Positions 1 to 37,853 are shown, counted from the stretch's first letter. The stretch is DNA of 64,000 bases from Ficedula albicollis (GCF_000247815.1 NC_021681.1:17761040-17825039); one strand, 5' to 3'. Numbers and translations: made by a program. The notes: generated by a model from the sequence alone, not told the origin.

Positions 1-2060
1 GGCCAGGGGCAGGCAGGGCAGGGATCAGGGTGGCCTGGGACCCGGAGGGTGTCCTGCAATCCCTCGGTGTCCCAGGGTCGCGCGTCCGCTGTCAGGGCAG
101 CTCTGGGTCACAGGAGGGCTGAGAGGTGCAGATGAGACAGCAGGGCCACAAAAGTGCTGAAATCACCATCGGGCAGGGAGCGGGCAGGGCTGGCTCCAGT
201 AACTGCGGGGAACACGCTCCAGGCTATCAGCAGCCGGTCCCTGGCCCACGCCTCAGCTGCCCCGTGCTGGGGGACACGGGCACCCTCGGTGGGGCTGCCC
301 TGGCAGGATTTGCCCTTGTCAGGGGAAAACCATGGGGCTGAGACTTTTCTCTTGGGAAGCATTAGGGTGCGTTGAGGGCAAGGAACTCCTGTTCCCTGAC
401 ACAAGGATGGGGTTTTCCAGGGGGTTTGGTGGTTTTTGGGAGGCAAGAGCAGCAGCTCGGGTCCTGGAGGTGCTGGTAGAGTCAGGGTGTGAGTGCACTC
501 TGCTCTCTGTTCCCACTCCCCAGCAGACAAAGCAGGAGGCTTTGAGGACAGACCACAGGCTGGAGACAGTCCTTTGCCCCATCCAGCAATTCCTTTCCCC
601 TTCACTCCTCTTTGGGCTCTGCAAAGTGGTGTGCCCCAGGGGTATGAGGCAACAGCACCATCTCGTCCTGGCTCCATGGCCTTGTCCATGCTCCAGGAGT
701 TGGGATGGATCCTTCTCTCCTGCCTTGGTGTCCTGTGGGATGTCTCGCAGGGAGGGGGAGGCCGGATCCTGCTCTCCTGCCTTGGTGTCCTGTGGGATGT
801 CTCACAGCGAGGGGGAGGCCAGGGAAGCAGGGGTAACACAGTTGAGCAGCAGGGGCAGCAATGGCTCCTCGCTCCAGGTCAGGGAAGCAGGGGTAACACA
901 GTTGAGCAGCAACTCAGGGGGCAGGGGCAGCAATGGTTCCTCGCTCCAGGCACTCTGGCAGAGGCTTGGGCTCCTCTCCTTCCATCCTTTCTTTTGAACC
1001 TGCCGCAGCAGGGAGAGGCGGGGAAGGACCGCTCATCCCCCGGGTACCGCAGCCACCCCGGCAGAGGGACAGGGAAACCCATCTCCAGGGAAGAGGGCTC
1101 TGCAGAAGGCAGCGACCCAGCGGGTATTGAAAGGAGCCTGCAGCCTCTGTGTCATCCTCATCCTCCTCCTCCAGGTAAGGAGCAGGGCCAGGGGCAGGCA
1201 GGGCAGGGATCAGGGTGGCCTGGGACCCGGAGGGTGTCCTGCAATCCCTCGGTGTCCCAGGGTCGCGCGTCCGCTGTCAGGGCAGCTCTGGGTCACAGGA
1301 GGGCTGAGAGGTGCCGATGAGACAGCAGGGCCACAAAAGTGCTGAAATCACCATCGGGCAGGGAGCGGGCAGGGCTGGCTCCAGTAACTGCGGGGAACAC
1401 GCTCCAGGCTATCAGCAGCCGGTCCCTGGCCCACGCCTCAGCTGCCCCGTGCTGGGGGACACGGGCACCCTCGGTGGGGCTGCCCTGGCAGGATTTGCCC
1501 TTGTCAGGGGAAAACCATGGGGCTGAGACTTTTCTCTTGGGAAGCATTAGGGTGCGTTGAGGGCAAGGAACTCCTGTTCCCTGACACAAGGATGGGGTTT
1601 TCCAGGGGGTTTGGTGGTTTTTGGGAGGCAAGAGCAGCAGCTCGGGTCCTGGAGGTGCTGGTAGAGTCAGGGTGTGAGTGCACTCTGCTCTCTGTTCCCA
1701 CTCCCCAGCAGACAAAGCAGGAGGCTTTGAGGACAGACCACAGGCTGGAGACAGTCCTTTGCCCCATCCAGCAATTCCTTTCCCCTTCACTCCTCTTTGG
1801 GCTCTGCAAAGTGGTGTGCCTCAGGGGTATGAGGCAACAGCACCATCTCGTCCTGGCTCCATGGCCTTGTCCATGCTCCAGGAGTTGGGATGGATCCTGC
1901 TCTCCTGCCTTGGTGTCCTGTGGGATGTCTCACAGCGAGGGGGAGGCCAGGGAAGCAGGGGTAACACAGTTGAGCAGCAGGGGCAGCAATGGCTCCTCGC
2001 TCCAGGTACTCTGGCAGAGGCTTGGGCTCCTCTCCTTCCATCCTTTCTTTTGAACCTGCC
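1..2060. repeat. 1,185-bp tandem duplication
   Basis: The sequence from base 1 recurs from base 1186, and the two copies run in parallel to about 1003 and 2060. Copy 1 is about 129 bp longer because a short block near 730-960 is itself repeated; the 'gggaagcaggggtaacacag' segment occurs twice there. The copies differ at a few single bases (for example near 130 versus 1315), so this is not a perfect assembly copy. It could be a real local duplication or two haplotypes placed in tandem. A possible exon (acceptor near 1003, donor at 1176) lies between the two copies, but I do not recognise its translation. Confidence 0.9.
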
Positions 2061-4439
2061 TGTGTATCTGTCACCAGTGGAAATTTCTGTTGGGTTTGCC
2101 TGTGTCAGGTTTGGCCTCTTCCTTCCCCCAGACTGTGCTGAACCCCGGCTTGGGTGGGTGTTGCTGCAGCAGGTGAAACTCTGACAACTCCCCAGGCAGC
2201 TAAGGAGGGTCCACTGGGCTCAGACACCTCCCTGCAGCAGCCTTGCTGGAAAACTCAGCCTGCCCACAGGTGGAAAGAGAAACATTGATTTATTCTGACC
2301 TAGGGAAGAGTCAGCTCCTTCTGGCCTTCGCAGACAGTTTTTAGCTGCCAGCACAGAGAGCCTGCTGTAGCCCTTTTATATTGGGGCTGTTGCTGGTTAA
2401 ACCAGCTCCTACAGGCAGTAGGTGGAGGGGAGGAAGAAGAAAGGGCTGTGAAGGTACTGGAAATGATGCTGGGGATGGGGAGAGGGCTGGGGACCTGTTG
2501 GTGCTGCCACGCCAGGGACAAGTTGCTGCCCCAGGGAAAGAGGATGAAGAGGCTGGGGTGAGGACCATCAGGTCTGGTTTTATTCATTACCAGGCTTAGA
2601 GCAGCCAGCACAAAGCGTGGCAGGGCCAGATGGGGCCTGTTTACTCTGTGAGGGTAAATGTAAAGAGAAGTGATAAAAAGCAGCCGGGACAGCTCCTCCA
2701 GTAAGCCCCTGGTAAACAAGCTGGCAGTGACCCGGCCGACAGGCGGCACAGCAAATAGCGGGCACGTTGCTGAGCATTAAACCGGGTGCCTTGGGAACAA
2801 ATTAAACAGCTTGGGGCAGAAATACATCTTTAATGGCTCAGTGTGGCTGGGTTGGAGACGTCCTGGTCTCCAGAGCCCGTCTGGGTGCTGTGGTCAGGGC
2901 AGGAACCAGCTGTTGATGTTCCCAGTTGTGGAACTGCAAGTGTGGAGGAACAGCAGGCTGTGCAGGGACCCTGTGGCACCTCGTGTGCTGGGAGCACAAT
3001 TTCAGGGTGCAGCAGTGCATGCAGCATCCTGCACAGAGGGTGGAGGGCTGGTGATGATGGGGTGTGGTTGGATGGCCAGGATCTGCCAGCAAAACCCTGC
3101 AACGCCAGTTGAGCATGTAAATGGCTCTCCTCTGGTATAATGGACTGATTTTCCTGGGATGCAGCCACATTGCTAATGCACTTCTGCACTTCTCCAAGGC
3201 TCCCTGCTTTGTGCCAGCTGAGAGTTTGGTCCCAGTGCTGCCTCCAAGGATGCAGCCCTGCTCCCTTTCAAGGATGCTCTGTGAGAGGCACTCTGTGACC
3301 ACACGCTGAGGGCACCCCGAGCCTCCCATTAGCAAAGTTCATATGAGCTGCTCCCAGGATGAAGGCCACTGACTGGGGGCACCAGATGGCTCACTTGTAC
3401 CTGGCTTTGTCCTTGCCCTGGGCACACTGTGTGCTGCAGCACGAGGAGAAGGTGTGGGGCGGGGGCCTTGCTGCTGCTGGGTCACAGGTGCTTGGGCAGA
3501 GCAGAGGTGCAGACCCACGTGTGGAGCAGACCCCATGCACACTATCCACAGCCAGGGCTAAGCCAGATCCACACAGCCAGGGCTAAGGCTGACAGGAATA
3601 TTTTGCACAAATATCTGATGGCATGGGATGGGCTGATGTTGGAGAGATGCCTTGACTCCAGACAATTATTCGTGATGCTGCTCCTGGGTGTTTTTCCCAA
3701 GGGGAAGAGAGGGGTGGAGTGGGTTGGTGCCATGGCTGGAAGGCATTGCCAGCCACGTCTCTGCCTGCCCAAAGGTGGGACTCCAGACACATCCATTTCT
3801 GGGCAAAGAAGGTGATGATCATCCACTTGTCGGGCTCCACCCTGCAATGCATTCCCCTCTGTGCTGTTCTTCCGTGCAGCACTGACCTTGTTGTTAATTA
3901 TTAAACCCCCAGCAAACACTGCTCGCTGCTTTGTCCTAGTTACACTGTGGGCTTCTCACCCTTCTGGTTGGCTTTTTTTTTTTAAACAAATTTCCCTGGT
4001 AACCTCTGTGGATGAATGGAGATGGGAGCAGCAGAGGCTCTTCTCCAAGCCAGAGGAGGAGATGGCCTGGAGAGGCTCTGGAGCTGCTCTAGGTAGCTGA
4101 GAGGTGGGCTGCATGTGGTTGGCCATTATTCATTGTCTGCCAGGGCTTGGGGCTGGCATGTAACCACTGCCCACAGGAGTTTTCTTGCCCTCTCTGTGGA
4201 GTCCTGTGGTTCCAGATCTGGTTTGCAGGGTCGTGGTCCAAGGAGAGACCTGGGCTCAGGCCCGTGTGTTCTGTGGATGCTGAAGAGCAGCCTGGGGTGT
4301 GGGAGGGCTGGAGACCTGCTCCCTCTGGCAGGCTGGGCAGATGGAAATGGGCTGTGGGCAGAAGCCCCTTCCTGCAGACCCCATTCCTGAGCATCCAGTG
4401 CCTGCCTTCCCTCTGCTCGCAGCTGCCCACTGAGGGACC
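2061..4439. other. Upstream region of VWA5B2, no gene seen
   Basis: No open frame here resembles a known protein and no exon series could be followed. There is a short T-run near 3968. The stretch probably holds the 5' flank, and perhaps a non-coding first exon, of VWA5B2. Confidence 0.5.
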
Positions 4440-13589
<9,150 letters not shown>

Positions 13590-13606
13590 CGGCCGCCCCA
13601 GGGGCC

Positions 13607-13612
13607 AATAAA
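13607..13612 (+). terminator. VWA5B2 polyadenylation signal
   Basis: AATAAA 18 bases after the VWA5B2 stop codon, implying a very short 3' UTR. Confidence 0.8.
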
Positions 13613-14025
13613 GACACCCGGCTCCAAGCCACCTGTACTGGTGTCTCTGTTATGAGAAGAGAGCTGCTGGCTCCATTCAGGTCATGCCAGGACACACCAG
13701 AATCCTAGGAGGGGATCACCCCTTTCCCAGCCATCTCTGTGGGAGGGAGCAGGCAGGGGAATAGGAAAAGCTGTACAGAAGGGACTCCTGGGCTCTATGG
13801 AAGCAAATGAAACCTTGAGGCAAAGCAGTTTTGCAGCTCCTCTGCTTTAAACTCACCCCAGAGGCTGCTGCCCAGCCCTGGGCACCCCTTTCCCACAGCT
13901 GGGAAGCAAGAGAGCCCATGGCTCTAGAAGCTGCTTTGCCTTCCCTCAGGTGGGGTAAGTCCAGGGACAGATGTTCTGACATCATCACAGGACAAGGATT
14001 TTGAGGAAGGGCACACAAAGCCCCC
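13613..14025. other. Intergenic spacer between convergent VWA5B2 and ALG3
   Basis: No exon or RNA gene recognised. It separates the polyadenylation signals of two genes transcribed towards each other. Confidence 0.6.
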
Positions 14026-14031
14026 TTTATT
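14026..14031 (-). terminator. ALG3 polyadenylation signal
   Basis: TTTATT on the given strand, read as AATAAA on the minus strand, about 170 bases beyond the ALG3 stop. Confidence 0.75.
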
Positions 14032-14198
14032 CAGGAAGTCCTGCCTTTTGGGGGTCCCCACACCTGCTCACTTTGCACAGTTTCAGGGCTCACGGCCCTC
14101 TTGGGATTGCTGTGGGCAGCCTGGGAGTCAAGTGGGAAAAGAGCAGGCGGATGGGGCAGTTCCAGAGGCCAGTTCCCACCAGTCAGCCATCCCCACTC

Positions 14199-16851
<2,653 letters not shown>

Positions 16852-16913
16852 CTGCGGGACGGCGGGCTCAGCGGCGCTCGGGGGGCACGGCGGGGCCGTG
16901 GGTGCAGACCCCG

Positions 16914-23166
<6,253 letters not shown>

Positions 23167-23172
23167 TTTATT
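23167..23172 (-). terminator. Probable CAMK2N2 polyadenylation signal
   Basis: TTTATT on the given strand reads AATAAA on the minus strand, about 1.15 kb beyond the CAMK2N2 stop. This fits a long AT-rich 3' UTR spanning 23167-24319. Confidence 0.55.
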
Positions 23173-23257
23173 CATTGCATTTTGTTCACCAGTACAGTGA
23201 AAAATGGCATTTAAATTTACAATGGATCATTCGTAGAACATCATGACACAAGTATCT

Positions 23258-23356
23258 TTTTTTCTTTTTTTTTTTCTTTTTTTTTAACAGTTTTTTGTTT
23301 GTTTTTTTTGTTGTGGTTTTGTTGTTTTTTTGTTGGTTTTTTTTTTTTTTTTTTTT

Positions 23357-23430
<74 letters not shown>
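23258..23430. repeat. T-rich tract followed by a 73-nt poly-C run
   Basis: Interrupted T-runs from 23258 pass directly into uninterrupted C at 23358-23430, inside the presumed CAMK2N2 3' UTR. The T-rich part may be genuine; the abrupt C block resembles the other runs. Confidence 0.9.
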
Positions 23431-23432
<2 letters not shown>

Positions 23433-23837
23433 AGAACCCCCCGAGAAGCTTCTTAAAAAATAAAATTAAATTAAAGTACAAAATTAAAAACGACGACTCA
23501 GGCCGGTCCCTGCCCTCCCCACTCTCCCCCGACCCCACCCCCCTCAAGCGAGGGGCAGTGCTGGGACCCCCCCTGGCACCTGCAGCTGGCCCTGGTGGGC
23601 TGTGCCCCGGTGCTGCCGGGAGGGAACTGCAGCGCCCGGTGATGCTGCCAAACCCTCCGGTGCTCCTGCTGCCTGCCAGCAGGGGGTCGGGCCAGGGGTC
23701 CCTGCTCCCCTCCCTCCTCCTGCTTTCCTTATGCTCCCTCCATCACTCTCGCCCCCCTTTAATGTTTGCCCTCGTTTTTTTCTTCTTTTTTTGTCTTTTT
23801 TTTTCTTATGGAAAAAAATATGAATCTTTTTTTTTTG

Positions 23838-23862
23838 GTTGGTTGGTTGGTTGGTTGGTTGT
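23838..23862. repeat. (GGTT)n microsatellite
   Basis: About six GGTT units, within the presumed CAMK2N2 3' UTR. Confidence 0.9.
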
Positions 23863-24000
23863 TTTCGTTTGTTTTCTCGATGCAGTTACTTCGACATCTC
23901 AACGTCAGCAGATCGTTTTTAACAAAGATTCGGATATAAAAATACAAATATGAGGAGTTTCTGTTTAAAAAGAAGCGTGCCGGAGTGGTGGGGCTGACCC

Positions 24001-24226
<226 letters not shown>

Positions 24227-24319
24227 TGGCCTCCCCCTCCTCGTCGGCGGTCCAGCCAGCATGCGGGGCGGCGGGCTGGAGCGGGGCTCGGCCGGCGGGT
24301 CCTGGCGGCGGCTCCCGGC

Positions 24320-24390
24320 TTACACCCCCGGCGGCGACTTCTCCGTCATGCCCTTGAGCACCTCGTCTATCCGGTCATCCTCGATCACCA
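24320..24390 (-). CDS. CAMK2N2: CAMK2N2, CaMKII inhibitor 2, last coding exon only
   Basis: CAMK2N2 is a small cytosolic or synaptic protein (79 residues in human) that binds and inhibits active CaMKII. On the minus strand this 71-nt exon follows a canonical acceptor and encodes VIEDDRIDEVLKGMTEKSP..., ending at TAA (24322-24320). The human C terminus is nearly the same (VIEDDRIDDVLKGM). The upstream exon, with the start codon and most of the inhibitory segment, was not found anywhere on the minus strand before the MUL1-like gene. It is probably hidden in the 24434-24503 or 27246-28402 poly-C run. Position next to EEF1AKMT4 on the opposite strand matches the mammalian order. Confidence 0.85.
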
Positions 24391-24433
24391 CTGCGGGACA
24401 GGCGGGGGGCGCGTGGGCGAGGGGACGCGGCAG

Positions 24434-24503
<70 letters not shown>
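24434..24503. repeat. Poly-C run, 70 nt
   Basis: Starts about 45 bases upstream (transcript sense) of the CAMK2N2 exon, in its intron. Confidence 0.95.
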
Positions 24504-24505
<2 letters not shown>

Positions 24506-24550
24506 CTCTCGCCCTGCTCGGGCTCCAGGTGTGCCCCCAGGTGCGGGGCA

Positions 24551-25192
24551 GCGGGGCAAAGGGGGTTCAGGTGGGTACGATGGGGATGAAGGGTGGGGGA
24601 TCACCCCCCTGCCCGGCTCGGGTAGGGGCAGCATCCCCCCCGCAGCCAGCCGGCTGCCTCTGGATGGGTGATTAGGGAAGGGGGGGCAGGAATAGACCAG
24701 GAAGGACCCCCCCTCCTCTCTGCGGCAGGCGCTGATGAGAGCAACAGGACTGGAATGGGTAATGACCCAGCGGGGGGGGCACCGCCTGCTCGGCGGGGGC
24801 GGCAGCCAGACCCCCATCGGCATCGCCCGCTGCGCAGGACACCCACCCTCACCATCGGCATCGCTGCGGGGGCGGGGCAAAGGGGGTTCAGGTGGGTACG
24901 ATGGGGATGAAGGGTGGGGGATCACCCCCCTGCCCGGCTCGGGTAGGGGCAGCATCCCCCCCGCAGCCAGCCGGCTGCCTCTGGATGGGTGATTAGGGAA
25001 GGGGGGGCAGGAATAGACCAGGAAGGACCCCCCCTCCTCTCTGCGGCAGGCGCTGATGAGAGCAACAGGACTGGAATGGGTAATGACCCAGCGGGGGGGG
25101 CACCGCCTGCTCGGCGGGGGCGGCAGCCAGACCCCCATCGGCATCGCCCGCTGCGCAGGACACCCACCCTCACCATCGGCATCGCTGCGGGG
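24551..25192. repeat. 321-bp tandem duplication
   Basis: 24551-24871 and 24872-25192 are direct copies with no difference that I noticed. They lie in the presumed CAMK2N2 intron. It may be a real minisatellite-scale duplication or an assembly duplication. Confidence 0.9.
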
Positions 25193-26479
25193 GAGCCGGA
25201 CAGCCCCCCACCAGCACGGCGGGCTGCACGAACCCCCATCAGCATCACCACGGGGGGCTGGAAGAGCCCCCCGTCATGTCACCTTCCAGAGAGACCCCCG
25301 TCAGCATCACCCACTGCGCAGCCCCCTCCCCTCCCCAGCAGCAGTGGTGGGAGGCTGGACAGATCCCCATGAGCATCACCAGGGAGCTACACACACACCT
25401 TCCCCCTACCCCACACCATGGCCGGCTGGGCAGGTACCCCCCATCACCACTGCTCTGGGGGTGGTGGGCAGACCCCCACTCCAGTATCACTACTTGGGGG
25501 GCCAGTAATCCCCACATCACCCTCCTGGGAGTGGATTAACAAGACCTCCCCCCACCCATCACCAGAATCACGGGAGAGCAGATGGACCCCCCCAACACCA
25601 CCGAGGGAGAGCCATCCTCCCATCACCCCGGGGGGTGCTGCTGGACCCAGCCCCCACCACTGCAAAAGGGGGCAGTGGAGCAGGCAGCGCTCACCCCCTG
25701 TGGGGCTGGGGTGTATTTGAGCTGCGGGGGGAACTCTCCCCCCTTCCTTGTCCCTGCAGCTTAAGGAGGGGTGTTTGCCTATGGAGAACCCCCAAGCAGG
25801 TGGGATGGGAGCTGCAGGAAAAGCGGGGGCCATTTTTAAGGGTCCCGAGGCATTGGGGAGGATCGATGGTGACAGGTCAGGGTGCAGGCAGGAGAGGGGG
25901 CAGTTATTTGGGTGCTGATAGAAGCGGGGGAGATGGTGCTGGGGTCTCTGCGGCAGGCGGTGAAGTACGGGGGGGGCAGGACACGGGCTCATGGAGTCCT
26001 GGGGGGACAGTAAAGTGGCTGGGGGGGGCCCCCCCCCCCCCCCCCCCCCCCCCGGATTTGCTGATCAGCATGGCCAGAGGCTGCTGGTGGTCTCTGCGGC
26101 AGGCAGAAATGTGCAGGCAGAGAGGTTTTGGGGGCCAGGGGAGCTGTTCCTGGTGATCCTCGGGTAAAGGCTTGTTTATACAGAATGAGAGGGGGGCAGT
26201 CCCAGCGGTGCTGAGGAGCAGTTCCGAGGGGTCCCAGGGGCACTCACGGAGGTGCTGGGGGATGGTCCCGGGGCAGCCCCAGGAATGCTGTAGGGTAATC
26301 CCAGGGGTAGTCCCGGCATGAGGCGGGGGCTGTTGCAGGGCAGCACTAGGGGAACAGCGTGGTGTCTGGAGCAGGGAATGGGGGAGCCTGAGTTTTTGGG
26401 GGCGGGTGTCAGTCACAGAGCTGGGGAGTCTCAGGGTTGCCGGGGGACAGAGCTGGAGCTGATGTAGGGCAGAGATGGA
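25193..26479. other. GC-rich non-coding stretch
   Basis: Loose repeats of a 'CCCCCATCAGCATCACC'-like phrase occur between 25190 and 25640, suggesting a decayed minisatellite. A 25-nt poly-C run occurs at 26029-26053. No gene supported. Confidence 0.5.
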
Positions 26480-28402
<1,923 letters not shown>

Positions 28403-30880
28403 AGGGCCGGCGCCCGGTGACCGCCCGCTCGGGATGGGAACCCTGCCGCACGGCCGCCCCGGCCCCAGAGCAGCGTGCTCCCCCCGGCACAGCCTTTCCC
28501 AGGCGGTCGGGGGTGCCCCCAACCACGGGGTGCCCCTGTGGAGAGGGGAACCCTTGTCACAGCCCAGTGCCGCCAGGTCAGACACCGGAGGACCACCCGA
28601 CACAGCTGAGCCCTCCCCTGGCATGTAGAGGTGATGCCAAACAGACTCCCTGCTCGAGTCCCCCCAGCACCCCACAGCCCAGAAAGATCAACCCTCAGAA
28701 TTCCAGGCCAGCTCTCACCCTGGGTCTTCCTCAGCCCTTCACTTGTGTCTCTTGCCCAGCACCCATCCAGGCGCCCACTGCTGTAGCCCCACTCAGTGCT
28801 GGGATTCCCCCTTGGAGCCACGCCAGTTCTGCCTCAACCCCTTGCCAGCCCTCCTGGCCCCCACGTGTGCCTGTGTTTGTACACATCCTCCCATTCCATA
28901 TCTTTGCGGGAATGCAGGGCTGCACAGGTGTGATTCTGCAGGTGTCTGTAAGGGTGGCCACGTGGGGACTGTGCCCTAGGACACCCCTTGTCCCACTGAC
29001 CCTTCCCTGGGGGCTCTCTGTGGAAAAGGGGAAGGGCTATCCCCTGTGGGGACCTCAATGGGGCAGCAAGGGATGATCCCAGTGTCCCCCCAGAGCCCCA
29101 TTTGTGTCTACACACCTCTATCCCAGACACACCCTGGATCTTTCTTCCTACATTGTTCACTGCCAGGGCAGTGATTGCATTAATTGGCATTTGTGGTTCT
29201 GAGTAGCCTCAGCCAGGACCTTCCCCATTCAGGTCACCTGGGGCAGATGTGGGGCTATTTAAGTTCAGGATAAAGTTGCTGCTTCTTGAGTGAACTGTGG
29301 GTAAAGGCATGACCCCTGGATCTTGGAATGATGGTGACAGCAGCAGTGGCTATGGCTTGGTTGGAGAGCAACCAAACTGCTCCTGTTTTGGAGCAGTCCC
29401 GTTCCTGCTGTTCCCTTACGTCCAGGTCCTGCTGCTCATGTGGGGGTCCTGTGTTGCAGCTAAGCCAGATCCCTGAATGGAAATGGCAGTTCATTCATGC
29501 CAGCCCACAGCTCAATGAGAATATCTTGAGGGGGTGAGAGCGGGGTTTTCCAGATAGCCCTGTGGTCCAGCTTGCTATTCCAGCTTCTCCATAGTCTGAG
29601 ATCCTGTTGAAAGGTGCTGCAGAAGTGCATGAGCTGGGCTGGTCCATGAGGGCAGACAGGTTCTTCTATTTTGGGAAGGCTCAGCCATGCTTTTACCTTT
29701 GTGCCTGGATCTGCAGAATATTGTTCCCTGCTGTCCCCTACCGGAGCCAGGTTGGGGCAGTGGTACCTGCTCTCCTGGCAAGGCAATGCTTTAATTCATG
29801 CCTTTGCTGGGGAGCCAGCTTGAACTTTTTCATGTGAAAGCTTCTGCTCCTGTGAAAAGTGCCTGGGAAAATAGGCAAGAGGCCCACGCTGAGATGTGGC
29901 CTGCTTTTCCCGTTGCTGAGCCCATGTGCCACTGCCCGTGGGCAGGGACAGGCAGACCGTGGCACGCGCGGGGCCGGGGGTGAGCGAGAAGAGGAGCAGA
30001 TGGGCTGTGTGGGATGTGAGTGGCACTGGTGCAGCACTCCAGGAGGGTTTCCAGCCTGGCAGGATGCTGGGGAGGCTGGAAAGGGGTCACCCTGGGAATG
30101 GCCCCACATATCCCACATCTGTATCTCTACAATCTGTACAGTGCCTCGCACCCGGGGGCGCTACTTGACTTGGCTGTGGGTTGGGGGAGCTCTGTGGGGC
30201 AGCCTGGGATTTGGGGTGAGGGAAGGACTGTCTGCCCATCCAAGGTAGGAGGAGGGCTGGATTTGTGCCAGCACAGCTGAGCTGTGGGTGGGACAGGGCA
30301 ACGCTGTGGCTCTGGGCTCGGCATCTCTTTGGGACAGCTCTAGTCTCTGGTTCCCCAAGGGTGCTGCTTCTCTGAGCATCAGAGGAGTACTTCTCTGAGT
30401 ATCAGAGGAAGGTACCAAGGACCTGAATGTGAGTAGGTTGGCAGTGGGGTGCATAAGAGACCCCCTTCATCCCCTGCCATTGCACGTATCATCCCTCCTT
30501 CCCTCCTGGTGAGCCAGATGAGCACCCTCCTTCCTCTATCTCTCATCCCACCTTCCTTATTCGTCTTTTAGCAGCCACGTAATCTCCTTTCTTGCTTCCT
30601 TTGCAGCCTTTTGTCCAACACAAAGCCAACTCCACCGGAAAGAAGGGGCTGTGGGAGTGGGAAGCAGGTGGTTCTTCCAGCCCTAGCTCCTTAAACCTGA
30701 GCAGCAGCCCCTGAGCTGGGACATGTTGAGGATGATGCAAGGGCTGGAGGCCAGCCATGCCCCCTCAGTGGATTTGGGGCTGGGTAGGAGGCACAGCATC
30801 AGACTCCCAGCTGCAGTGGGGCTGCCAGTAGACATTGTGCTGCATTGCTGACACTCGGGTGATGCTCTGGGAACTCACCA
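28403..30880. other. No gene recognised
   Basis: Unique sequence without an exon I can match on either strand. A 23-bp phrase with palindromic arms (CTCTGA..TCAGAG) is repeated at 30366-30411. Confidence 0.5.
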
Positions 30881-31014
30881 GTCCTTTCCATGCCCTAGCT
30901 CCACACCTGCATACGGCCCCTGAGCCCTGTGCCCTTGGACCCTTGGAGTCCTTTCCATGCCCTAGCTCCACACCTGCATACGGCTCCTGAGCCCTGTGCC
31001 CTTGGACCCTTGGA
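30881..31014. repeat. 67-bp tandem repeat, two copies
   Basis: 30881-30947 and 30948-31014 start with GTCCTTTCCATGCCCTAGCT and differ at about one base. Confidence 0.9.
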
Positions 31015-32967
31015 TGCCGTTGGGAATTTGGGTGCCTAGTCCAGGTGCTGTGATGGAGGTGAGGGTTTTTCCTGCAGTCACTGATGGTTCAAGTGGTTTT
31101 ATGGTGGCAGATCACCCTGTGTGTGTGCCAGTGGCTTGAGGTGCAGCACATCTTGCCCATGCTCTGCAGGGACCCCGGGCAGCTGGAGCTGGGAACCACC
31201 AGGCACTCCCATCCAGTCCAATGTCTGGCAGGAATGGGGTCAGTAGCCCATGGTAGTGAGTGGATGTCAGGGAACTGAAAGGAAGCAGGAGGCATCAGCC
31301 ACAGAACCCAGGGATTTCTCTGCTGCACGTCTGGAGGCAGTGCTATCACCTGGGGCTGGTGCCACAGGGATGGGGGCTGCCAAGGCATGCCAGGAGGCCA
31401 GTGCGGGTGCCTCCATCTGTGTTGCTTCCAGCCCTGCCAAGAAACGTGAAATGGCACTTCTGTTTCACAGCAGTGGCAGCCACTGGGGGCCTCACTGAGC
31501 GCCTGCTGTTGGCACTGATGCTCTCACTCATCCCAGCACGGGGGACTGTGCCACTGGTAAGGTTTGGGGTGTGCCTATCCCTGGCTGTTGCTGCTGGCTC
31601 TCAGTAGCCAAAGCCCAGGTGGGGGTGATGCTTTGTGTGCTGCCTGTGCCATGGTCCAGGTGTTTTGGGGGAGCAGAGACACACACTGGGCTGGGTACAG
31701 GCAGTGGGGATGGCCTTGTGAGACAATGATTGTGGTGAACACTGTCACCATACTGAGAGATGTTGGGGGACAGGTGTCCTGCTTGGCATCTGTCCTGTGG
31801 GTGAGCCCAGTGCAAGTGTGCAAGAGTGGCGTGATGCTCATCCTCTGTTGTTCCTGCAGCTGCTGCTGTGGGAAGATGAGGCTACCCCCTGGAGGGACAG
31901 TGTCTCTCCCTGGGAAGAAAGACAGGTTGTCATTACTGAGATGAGTTTGTCAGCTCTGTGCACAGCCTGGCTTTGAGAAGGGGGTGCCCTGTCAGGGAGG
32001 GCAGATGGAAGGAGGATGGCGCTGTCCCCATTCCTCACATGAGCTGCTTGGGGCACAGCTGCGATTCTGGCATCTGAGCAGATGGAGCACCCCCCGCACA
32101 CTGCCTGGGGCAGGGGCTGCACGGAGGGTCCCCTGCCGAGAGCCAGGGGTGACAGGGGAAGAGCTGGAAGGAGGGGTAGCCAACCCTGCTGGGCAAACAG
32201 CCCTGCTGGGGTGTGAGGCTCCATCCTTGCCTGTCACCACGTATCTGGTCACCATGACAACAGACAGGGAGGCAGGCGGAGCGGGCTGGCAGCCCTGGGG
32301 GGAGCGGGTGGAGGCCACGGGCATGGGCTGGCACACAGGGGCACCCTGTGGGTGAAAGGAGGCAGTTGTCAGGATGCGTGGCCTCACAGGGGCACCCTGT
32401 GGGTGAAAGGAGGCAGCTGTCAGGATGCGTGGCCAGTGTGATAGGGAGGGAGGCTGGGCAGTGCTCAGCCCAGGCACTGTGAGCTCCCCACTGTCCTGCT
32501 CCCGACCAAGTACCCGTGGGAGGCACGCAGCGGGTTTGTCTGGGGATGCAGGCACTGCAGCGCAGCCGGGCAGCCCCTGTGCCAGCCCCTGTGCCAGCCC
32601 TGTGCCAGCCCGTGCTGCAGGTTTGGCACAGCAAGCTCTGGCTGGTGTGAGCCGAGTGGGTGAGTCATGCTGCTGCCCGGAGCCATGCCACGCAGGACTG
32701 GCAGCTGGCTCGGTGTGAGCCGAGTGGGTGAGTCAGGCTGCTGCCCGGAGCCGTGCCACGCAGGACTGGCAGCTGGGTCTGCAGCCAGGCCACTGCTGGG
32801 CTGGTGGCCTCCTGGGAGTGGCAGAGACCCGGGTGGGGCTAGAGTAAGGCTCTGCCCCAGCACAGGGTGGGTGGCAGCCTCCCTCCATGCTGCCAGCACA
32901 AGGGATGTGTTTCCTGCCCTGGGCACCTTGGGGGGCAAAGGGGAGTGGGGGGGTGGGGGGGAGATCG
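31015..32967. other. No gene recognised; several short direct repeats
   Basis: Direct repeats include a 51-bp pair around 32335-32440 and a 69-bp pair starting at 32645 and 32714. There is also a short (CAGCCCCTGTGC)n block at 32575-32612. No supported exon. Confidence 0.5.
32248..32261. promoter_or_regulatory. RFX X-box-like motif
   Basis: GTCACCATGACAAC, an imperfect palindrome matching the X-box consensus, in non-coding sequence. Confidence 0.35.

Positions 32968-37853
<4,886 letters not shown>

Noticed and set aside
108..2184. Overlapping 70-275-codon frames in the first 2 kb
   Set aside because: They occur on both strands in several frames, follow the duplication, and match no family I know.
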